In this document: positions 14,659 to 19,716 of the stretch, piece after piece
Layout: each line of letters starts with the position of its first letter
Numbering within the stretch: the stretch's first letter is position 1
Origin: Actinomycetota bacterium
GTDB lineage: Bacteria > Actinomycetota > UBA4738 > HRBIN12
Reading direction: 5' to 3'
DNA: 19,716 bases
NCBI GenBank assembly: GCA_005885325.1
Contig: VAYX01000034.1
Location: 1 to 19,716, forward strand
Translations under genes and position numbers: made by a program
Notes under the pieces: model-generated
What the model was told of the DNA's origin: nothing
The model's input: only the letters and a program-made list of their open reading frames with translations
Database searches by the model: none

Positions 14659-15246
14659 TCACCTTGGGGTGAGTAAGTAGAAGACCGTGTACAGCCCCAC
14701 CCAGACCACGTCGACGAAGTGCCAGTAGATGGCCCCGGCCTCGAGCGATTCGTGCCGGGACCGGGACAGCTGGCCCGTGCGAGCCTGCGTGAACACCAGC
14801 CCCAGGAAGACGACGCCGCCGAACACGTGGGCCATGTGGAGACTCGTCATGACGTAGAAGAGCGTGCCGAAGATGCCGTCCTTCAGGCCGAACCCCAGCT
14901 GCGAGTAGTCGTACAGCTGGAGCGCGAGGAACGAGATCCCGAGCCCCAGGGTCCCCGCCAGCCAGGCCTGGAGGCCCCTCCCGTCGCCCCTCCGGATGGC
15001 CCGGACGCCCTGCTGGAGGACGAAGCTGCTGCTCACCAGGATGACCGTGAGGACCGTCGCGATCCCGATCTCGAGGTGGGGGATCCCCTTGGGAGGCCAT
15101 GCCGGGCTGGCTGCCCGGATCGTGAAGTAGGCGCCGAAGAAAGTGGCGAAGAACATGGCCTCGGACGCGACGAACAGGACCATGCCCAGGATGGGCCCGC
15201 TGGTGGCGCGGGCCACCCGCTCGTCGGTGATCTCGGCCGTGCTCAT
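14659..15246 (-). CDS. ctaE: Cytochrome c oxidase subunit III (CtaE)
   Basis: A 195-residue subunit with five membrane helices, the short Gram-positive form lacking the first two helices of mitochondrial subunit III. Recognisable elements are FVASEAMFFATFFGAYF in the first helix, VMTSLHMAHVFGGVVFLG, and the C-terminal GAIYWHFVDVVWVGLY. The conserved carboxylate (Glu in ASEAMFF) and the His of SLHMAHV are present. It supports proton uptake into the D channel and stability of subunit I. Its ATG overlaps the ctaD stop by four bases (15243-15246), indicating translational coupling. Confidence 0.96.
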   Translation of the reverse strand: MSTAEITDERVARATSGPILGMVLFVASEAMFFATFFGAYFTIRAASPAWPPKGIPHLEIGIATVLTVILVSSSFVLQQGVRAIRRGDGRGLQAWLAGTLGLGISFLALQLYDYSQLGFGLKDGIFGTLFYVMTSLHMAHVFGGVVFLGLVFTQARTGQLSRSRHESLEAGAIYWHFVDVVWVGLYTVFYLLTPR

Positions 15247-16880
15247 CTCGACCCCCGATCCGTCGGCCCCGCTTCAGCGACCCGTGCGTCGTACACCGGC
15301 CGCCCGGAGTGGATGGCCGGCAGGGCGTCGAAGTTATGGGGTGGCGGTGGCGACGAGGTCGCCCACTCGAGCGTATTGGCCCGCCATGGGTCGGCCGGGG
15401 CCGACCTGGGCTTGCGGAGCGTCGTGAGGACGTTGGCGAAGAAGATCAGCAGCGAGATGGCGATGAGAAAGGCGCCGATCGTCGATACGAGGTTCAGGAA
15501 GCTCCATCCCCGATCGGGCGCGTAATCGGCGATCCGCCGGGGCATGCCCCGCAGGCCGAGGATGTGCATGGGGAAGAACGTCACGTTGAACCCGATGAAC
15601 TGCAACCAGAAGTGCCACTGGCCCAGCTTCCGGGAGAGCATCCTGCCGGACATCTTCGGGAACCAGTAGTACATCCCCGCCATGATCCCGAAGAGCGTGC
15701 CCCCGAACAGCACGTAGTGCAGGTGCGCCACCACCCAGTAGGTGTCGTGGATGGCGAAGTCCATCGCCGGAGAGGCCGCCCACACCCCGTCGATCCCCCC
15801 GATCAGGAACAGCGCGATGAATCCCAGCGCGAAGAGCATGGGCACCTCGAAGCGGAGCTTGCCCTTCCACAGGGTGCCCAGCCAGACGAAGAACAACACG
15901 CCGGTGGGGATCGAGATCAGCTCCGTGGTGATGCTGAAGAACGGGAGCTCGACCGCCCCGGTGGCGAACATGTGGTGCGCCCAGACCGTGAACGAGAGCG
16001 CCGTGATCATCAGGAACGACAGGACCACGCCCCGGTAGCTGAAGATCGGCCTGCCCGAGAACACCGAGAGGATCTCGGTGACGACGCCCCAGGCCCCCAG
16101 GATCAGCATGTAGACCTCGGGGTGGCCGAAGAACCAGAAGACGTTCTGCCATAGGAGCGCTACGCCGCCGTGCGCTGGGTCGAAGAACGAGGTGCCCAGC
16201 CTCCGGTCCGCGAAGAGCATGATCAGCCCGGCTGTGAACACCGGCGTGGCCAGGATGACCAGGAGCGAGGTGGCTAGGATGCCCCAGACGAAGACCGGCA
16301 GGCGCATCATCGTCATGCCGGGGGCCCGCATCCGAAGGATGGTCACGATGAAGTTGATCGCCCCCAGGATGGATGCCGTCCCCACCAGGATCAGGCCCGC
16401 GAGCCAGAGGTCCACGCCCGTGCCGAGCTGCTCGTTCAGCGGCGCGTAGCACGTCCAGCCGCAGGCGGCGGCCCCGCCCTTGGCAAGGAAGCCGGACAGG
16501 ATGGTGAGGCCACCCACCGGCAGTAGCCAGAAGGACAGCGCGTTGATCCGCGGGAACGCCATGTCGAGCGCCCCGATCTGGAGCGGCACGAAGTAGTTCC
16601 CCAGTCCGGCCAGGATGGGGAAGATGACCAGGAAGATCATCAGCGTCCCGTGGATCGTGAACAGCTCGTTGTACGCGTGCGCGCCGATGAGCTGCTGCCC
16701 GGGGCGGGCCAGCTCGGTCCGCATGAGAAGGGCGAAGATCCCGCCCACGGTGAAGAACGAGAAGGAGTTGACCAGGTAGAGGATCCCGATCTTCTTGTGA
16801 TCGGTGGTGGTCAACCAGACCAGGAGCCGGCCCCTCGGTTCGGGCGTCAGCTCCCTCGTCGGGGCCTGGGTTACCGCCAT
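15243..16880 (-). CDS. ctaD: Cytochrome c oxidase subunit I (CtaD), K-channel lysine absent
   Basis: A 545-residue, roughly twelve-helix haem-copper oxidase core. Low-spin haem ligand His77 (FTIHGT), CuB ligand His253 with cross-linked Tyr257 and D-channel end Glu255 (GHPEVY), CuB ligands His302/His303 (WAHHMF) and the haem ligands in HDTYWVVAHLHYV are present. D-channel residues Asn95, Asp106 (ALDMAFPR) and Asn113 are kept. In helix VIII, where PTGVK is usual, the sequence is PTGVLFF, so the K-channel lysine is Leu329. Glu320 lies nine residues earlier in the same helix. The outer loop reads CGWTC (Cys140, Cys144) where GWTVYPP is common. ATG 16880 follows AGGAGGAG; GTG 16883 is an alternative. 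It is overlapped by ctaE. Confidence 0.96.
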   Translation of the reverse strand: MAVTQAPTRELTPEPRGRLLVWLTTTDHKKIGILYLVNSFSFFTVGGIFALLMRTELARPGQQLIGAHAYNELFTIHGTLMIFLVIFPILAGLGNYFVPLQIGALDMAFPRINALSFWLLPVGGLTILSGFLAKGGAAACGWTCYAPLNEQLGTGVDLWLAGLILVGTASILGAINFIVTILRMRAPGMTMMRLPVFVWGILATSLLVILATPVFTAGLIMLFADRRLGTSFFDPAHGGVALLWQNVFWFFGHPEVYMLILGAWGVVTEILSVFSGRPIFSYRGVVLSFLMITALSFTVWAHHMFATGAVELPFFSITTELISIPTGVLFFVWLGTLWKGKLRFEVPMLFALGFIALFLIGGIDGVWAASPAMDFAIHDTYWVVAHLHYVLFGGTLFGIMAGMYYWFPKMSGRMLSRKLGQWHFWLQFIGFNVTFFPMHILGLRGMPRRIADYAPDRGWSFLNLVSTIGAFLIAISLLIFFANVLTTLRKPRSAPADPWRANTLEWATSSPPPPHNFDALPAIHSGRPVYDARVAEAGPTDRGSR

Positions 16881-16902
16881 CACGCTCCTCCTACGGTCAT
16901 CG

Positions 16903-17937
16903 TTACTTGACGATGAAGGCCCCGGACATGGCAGGGCCGTGGACGTCGCACTGGAAGTAGTAGTGACCCGGCGGCAGCGGGTTCGCGTTCAGGGTCTCGC
17001 TGTCCGGCCCCGTGATCCTCGGGGACGTGAAGTACTTCTTCTTCTCGAAGAAGCTGTCGTAGATCGAGAAGTTGTGCTGGATCCCGACATCCTGGTTCGT
17101 GATGTCGACGGTGAAAGGGGTGTTCGCAGGGACGGCGAGACAGAACTGGTTCCACGAGATGTTGTGTGCGATGAGCGATAGCGTCGTTCCCTGCGGTTCG
17201 CAGGTGATGCCCTGGGCCTTCTTCCGCTGCTGTTTGATCCAGGCCTGATAGTCGAGCGGCGCAACGACCTTCACGTCGAACGTCATCCTCGAGTGCCACA
17301 GGCCGCAGAACTCCGCGCACTGCCCGTGGAACGTGCCGAGCTGGGTGGGGGTGAACGTGAACGTGGTCGTCCGCCCGGGGATCGCATCGCGCTTGAACAG
17401 CAGATCCGGCACGAAGAACGAGTGGATGACGTCCCTCGACACCAGCTGGATCTGCACCGGCTCGTCGACGGGAAGGACCATGACGGCCGGACGTACCAGC
17501 GTCTTCCCGGCCACGAACAACCCCTCGTTCAGGTACAGGAAGGTCCACTCCCACTGGAACCCCTCGACCTTGATCTGGACCTGAGGGGTCTCGCGCCGCT
17601 CGATGTTCATGAGCGTCGCCTCGCCGAACGGGAAGAGGACAGCGATGATCACCGCCGGGATGGCGAAGAAGACGACGAGGGATCTGCTGCCGCCGACCGT
17701 CTGCGGCGCGGGGTCGTCGTCGCGTTTGCGGTACCGGACGATGCACCAGATCAGCACGGCCTCGACGCCGAGGAAGACCGGCGCGGCCAGGATCATGATG
17801 ATGACGAAGAGCCGGTGGACTTCCTGGCCCTGGGGCGAGATCCCTTCCTTGGCGCAGCCCGTGAGGAGCAGGAGGGCAGACGCAGCCGCCAATCGAGCGA
17901 TCCGCGTCCGTGTCACCGGCAGCGGGCTCGATCCCAT
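16903..17937 (-). CDS. ctaC: Cytochrome c oxidase subunit II (CtaC) fused to a C-terminal cupredoxin domain
   Basis: A 344-residue lipoprotein. The signal peptide ends LTGC (Cys28), and membrane helices span about 43-67 and 86-107. The CuA domain (about 118-228) has a complete ligand set: His172, Cys207, Glu209, Cys211, His215 and Met218 (HGQCAEFCGLWHSRM). After a Lys-rich linker (235-243) comes a second domain, about 245-344, with His288 (QHNFSI), Cys330, His333 (FQCDVH) and Met337, a type-1 copper ligand set. Oxidases of the caa3 type carry a haem-c domain at this place; here a cupredoxin sits there instead. Cys246 and Cys266 could form a disulfide. It is preceded by a cupredoxin-like lipoprotein gene and followed by ctaD 22 bases on. 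Confidence 0.95.
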   Translation of the reverse strand: MGSSPLPVTRTRIARLAAASALLLLTGCAKEGISPQGQEVHRLFVIIMILAAPVFLGVEAVLIWCIVRYRKRDDDPAPQTVGGSRSLVVFFAIPAVIIAVLFPFGEATLMNIERRETPQVQIKVEGFQWEWTFLYLNEGLFVAGKTLVRPAVMVLPVDEPVQIQLVSRDVIHSFFVPDLLFKRDAIPGRTTTFTFTPTQLGTFHGQCAEFCGLWHSRMTFDVKVVAPLDYQAWIKQQRKKAQGITCEPQGTTLSLIAHNISWNQFCLAVPANTPFTVDITNQDVGIQHNFSIYDSFFEKKKYFTSPRITGPDSETLNANPLPPGHYYFQCDVHGPAMSGAFIVK

Positions 17938-17945
17938 CGTCGCGT

Positions 17946-18455
17946 TCAGGTGACGGTGAACTGGAAGAACATGCCCTTCGACAAGTGCGGCGGTCCCGTT
18001 CCTCCGCTGACGGTGCCGGTCTCCCAGCAGGCGAAGAAGTACTTCCCCGGGGACAGGTCGAACACGTTCGAGAGGGTCGCCCCCGTGTCCACGCCGGCGA
18101 TCTCACCGAAGGCAAGGTACTGGGTCTCGCACGGGCCGCCGCCCTCGCATCCCGGGACCTTCGCGCTGTCGATGATGTCCTGCGCCGTCTTCCCCGAAGG
18201 CATCGCCTTCACGATCATCTCGTGCGTGATGGGGAACGACTCCTTGTTCGAGAAGTTGATCTGCAAGTTGCCCGACGGGATCGTCCCGGGCATCCCGTGG
18301 AACCGGAACTTCTGGGCGAACACGTTGTAGATCGGACTGCTGGGCGTATTCGAGGACTTCGAGCACGCCGACCCCAAGAGCATGAGGGTGGCGATCAGGG
18401 CGCCGATCGTGAACAGGCGTCCCTGTCCACGGACGGATACGGGTGACCACTCCAT
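17946..18455 (-). CDS. Cupredoxin-like lipoprotein heading the oxidase operon
   Basis: A 169-residue exported protein with a signal peptide ending LLGSAC; Cys31 is the likely lipidated residue. The mature part looks like a cupredoxin: strands around YNVFAQKFRF and NLQINFSNK, His78 in PITHEMIV, then a C-terminal loop with Cys143 (YFFACWE), His157 and Met162 (PHLSKGM). The Cys-to-His spacing of 14 is far longer than in classical blue copper proteins, so copper binding is likely but not certain. Cys103 and Cys109 are in a Gly-rich insertion and could form a disulfide. It starts at ATG 18455 after AGGAGGGG and ends eight bases before ctaC, so it is the first gene of the operon. It may be an electron donor or copper chaperone for CuA. 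Confidence 0.85.
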   Translation of the reverse strand: MEWSPVSVRGQGRLFTIGALIATLMLLGSACSKSSNTPSSPIYNVFAQKFRFHGMPGTIPSGNLQINFSNKESFPITHEMIVKAMPSGKTAQDIIDSAKVPGCEGGGPCETQYLAFGEIAGVDTGATLSNVFDLSPGKYFFACWETGTVSGGTGPPHLSKGMFFQFTVT

Positions 18456-18554
18456 CTATCTGCCCCTCCTCGTCTCGCGCACCGGCTGCCCGGCCCGAGG
18501 GATCGGACCAGACAAGGGTTACGTAATGATGCCTCTGCGCCCGAATCAAGCAGA

Positions 18555-18568
18555 TGACAGAACTGTCA
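18555..18568. promoter_or_regulatory. Operator candidate TGACA-GAAC-TGTCA
   Basis: A perfect inverted repeat with arms TGACAG/CTGTCA around AA. It lies 100 bases upstream of the oxidase operon start and overlaps no gene. A second copy of the TGACA-N4-TGTCA pattern follows, its start 65 bases away, suggesting two binding sites for one dimeric regulator. Confidence 0.5.
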
Positions 18569-18619
18569 CCGAGCTTCACTCCTCACGTGCATCCTGACCA
18601 GGGCGTCCGCATCAACGCA

Positions 18620-18633
18620 TGACAGGAGTGTCA
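18620..18633. promoter_or_regulatory. Operator candidate TGACA-GGAG-TGTCA
   Basis: A perfect 5-bp inverted repeat with a four-base spacer, with the same arms and spacing as the site at 18555-18568. It lies 62 bases before the Nudix start, so it could act on that gene, on the oxidase operon, or on both. Confidence 0.5.
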
Positions 18634-18695
18634 CGTGCTCGGGGCTGGGACTTCCGGCCGGCGTTCTGCTCGGCCTCCTCTACCATGAGGTCGAC

Positions 18696-19265
18696 ATGCG
18701 AACGGACCACCTGCGGTCGCTCCTCGCAGCCAGCCTCGATCCCGACCCCCGGTCCCAGCCAGGCCCGGAGGAGCACCTCGCCGCCGTGCTCGTACCGATC
18801 GTCGAGGGCCAGGACCCCTGGGTGGTGCTCACCCGCCGAACCGACGAGCTTCCTCGCCACGCGGGCGAGATCTCCTTTCCCGGTGGGCTCAGCCACGCGG
18901 GCGATGCGGCGCCACGCGACACTGCGCTGCGGGAGACGGAGGAGGAGCTGGGACTGCCCCCTTCGGAGGTCGACGTGCTCGGCGCCCTTCCCCCGGTCCA
19001 CACGTTCGTCTCAGGCATCCTGATCGTCCCGTTCGTCGGCGTGCTCCCCCCCCGCCCCACGTTCGCCCCGAATGCGGGAGAGATCGCCGAGGTCCTGCAG
19101 TACCCGCTGGCCCGGTTGGCCGAGGCCGAGCGCGAGATGGAGTTTCCCCGGGGCGACCACGTCTACCGGGGGTTCGCCTACGAGATGCAGGACAACACGA
19201 TCTGGGGGGCGACCGCCTTCATCCTGCACAGCCTGATCGAGATCGTTCGCAAGGAGCTGGCGTGA
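18696..19265 (+). CDS. Nudix hydrolase, CoA pyrophosphatase (NudL) type
   Basis: A 189-residue hydrolase. The element at residues 45-64, LTRR then RHAGEISFPGG, is the extra signature of the CoA-pyrophosphatase subfamily just before the Nudix box. The box itself spans 64-87, with Asp70 in the spacer and the metal-binding RETEEELG (Arg79, Glu80, Glu83, Glu84). The expected reaction is cleavage of CoA or acyl-CoA to phosphopantetheine derivatives and 3',5'-ADP. The next gene encodes a CoA-binding domain and overlaps by four bases, which supports a CoA-related role. The start at ATG 18696 has a weak GAGG upstream. It is divergent from the oxidase operon. Confidence 0.91.
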   Translation: MRTDHLRSLLAASLDPDPRSQPGPEEHLAAVLVPIVEGQDPWVVLTRRTDELPRHAGEISFPGGLSHAGDAAPRDTALRETEEELGLPPSEVDVLGALPPVHTFVSGILIVPFVGVLPPRPTFAPNAGEIAEVLQYPLARLAEAEREMEFPRGDHVYRGFAYEMQDNTIWGATAFILHSLIEIVRKELA

Positions 19266-19705
19266 GCGAGCCGGAGCTCCTACCCTACGCGCCGAGCGAT
19301 GGGAGGATGCGGTCGATCCTGGACCAAGCCGAGACCATCGCGGTCGTGGGGCTCTCATCGAAGCCGGACCGCGAGTCCTACGGCGTCAGTCGGTACCTCC
19401 AGCGTCGGGGCTATCGGATCGTCCCGGTGAACCCGAACGAGACCGAGGTGTTGGGAGAGACGGCGTACGCGTCGCTCCTCGACGTGCCGACGGAGGTCGC
19501 GATCGACGTCGTTGATGTCTTCCGCCGGGCCGAGGCGACGCCACCCGTTGCCGAACAGGCCGTGCGCGCCGGCGCGAAGGTGCTCTGGCTCCAAGAGGGG
19601 ATCGTGAACGAGGAGGCCCGGCGCATCGCCGAGGACGGCGGCCTGACGGTCGTCATGGGCCTGTGCATCCGAACGACCAGGGAACGGCTGAGCAGAGAGG
19701 AATGA
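19262..19705 (+). CDS. CoA-binding domain protein (YccU-like)
   Basis: A 147-residue protein starting at GTG 19262, four bases inside the Nudix gene, so translation is probably coupled. It is a single Rossmann-type CoA-binding domain like that of succinyl-CoA ligase alpha subunits, without the ligase or acetyltransferase parts. The nucleotide loop is VVGLSSKPDRESYGVSRYL (residues 28-46), followed by YRIVPVNPNE, IDVVDVFRR, KVLWLQEG and the C-terminal GLCIRTTRERL. The family binds CoA or acyl-CoA in the cytoplasm; its biological role is mostly unknown. The neighbouring CoA pyrophosphatase suggests CoA turnover. Confidence 0.92.
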   Translation: MSEPELLPYAPSDGRMRSILDQAETIAVVGLSSKPDRESYGVSRYLQRRGYRIVPVNPNETEVLGETAYASLLDVPTEVAIDVVDVFRRAEATPPVAEQAVRAGAKVLWLQEGIVNEEARRIAEDGGLTVVMGLCIRTTRERLSREE

Positions 19706-19716
19706 CCGTGCAGAAG
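19702..19716 (+). CDS. Start of the next gene, cut by window edge
   Basis: ATG 19702 overlaps the stop of the CoA-binding protein by four bases (ATGA) and has AGAGAGG upstream. Five codons (MTVQK) are visible. The overlap fits the pattern of the two preceding genes, so a third gene of the operon is likely, but nothing can be said of its product. Confidence 0.5.

Larger units (their letters stand above)
18456..18695. promoter_or_regulatory. Divergent regulatory region between the oxidase operon and the Nudix gene
   Basis: This 240-base gap holds no convincing gene. It contains two copies of TGACA-N4-TGTCA and an 8-bp palindrome TTACGTAA at 18519-18526. On the minus strand TTGATT (18544-18549) could be a -35 for the oxidase operon, but the -10 near TTACGTAA is weak. 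The promoter of the Nudix gene is not evident. Confidence 0.55.

Noticed and set aside
16903..17937. Cytochrome c fusion in subunit II (caa3 type)
   Set aside because: There is no CxxCH motif; the C-terminal cysteine pattern is Cys-x2-His-x3-Met, a copper site.

Overview
Organism. The window is very GC-rich, with strongly G/C-biased third codon positions, frequent GTG and occasional TTG starts, and GGAGG-type ribosome binding sites. It carries an F420-type luciferase-like oxidoreductase, an FrhB-type F420 protein, a BTAD/SARP-like regulator, a 7Fe ferredoxin of the mycobacterial FdxA kind and the small actinobacterial oxidase subunit IV. Together these point to an Actinomycetota bacterium, probably a poorly cultured lineage. 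I cannot place it lower from sequence alone. I see no tRNA, rRNA, insertion sequence, phage gene or CRISPR array.

Layout. (1) 1-4915: the N-terminal part of a DinB-family protein (minus, running off the left edge), then two NAD(P)-dependent aldehyde dehydrogenases separated by a perfect 11-bp hairpin, a small membrane protein and an F420-type LLM oxidoreductase. (2) 4828-6772, minus: a BTAD-domain regulator, a 70-residue unknown protein and a LuxR-type response regulator whose receiver lacks two switch residues. (3) 6942-8460: a 7Fe ferredoxin converging on an FrhB-like iron-sulfur F420 protein. (4) 8545-11173: two lipoproteins with type-1 copper ligand sets, an IscA/ErpA-type Fe-S carrier and a flavoprotein disulfide oxidoreductase with Tyr in place of the usual C-terminal His. 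(5) 11261-14191, plus: OmpR-type regulator, histidine kinase, CtaG-type oxidase assembly protein and a 61-residue zinc-ribbon membrane protein, closely spaced. (6) 18455-14210, minus: the cytochrome oxidase operon, in order cupredoxin-like lipoprotein, ctaC, ctaD, ctaE, ctaF. (7) 18696-19716: Nudix (CoA pyrophosphatase type), a CoA-binding protein and the first codons of another gene, with 4-nt overlaps.

How it fits together. The main theme is a copper-rich terminal respiratory module. Oxidase subunit II carries, after its complete CuA domain, a second C-terminal cupredoxin domain with its own His-Cys-His-Met set. The gene just upstream encodes another cupredoxin-like lipoprotein, and two more are encoded about 8 kb away. 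No CxxCH haem-c motif occurs in any gene I accept. My inference is that blue-copper domains, not a c-type cytochrome, may deliver electrons to this oxidase. Subunit I keeps the haem/CuB ligands and D-channel residues but has Leu where the K-channel lysine is expected. The convergent regulator-kinase-CtaG operon probably controls or helps build the oxidase. Four inverted repeats mark candidate operators, two of them copies of TGACA-N4-TGTCA between the oxidase operon and the Nudix gene.
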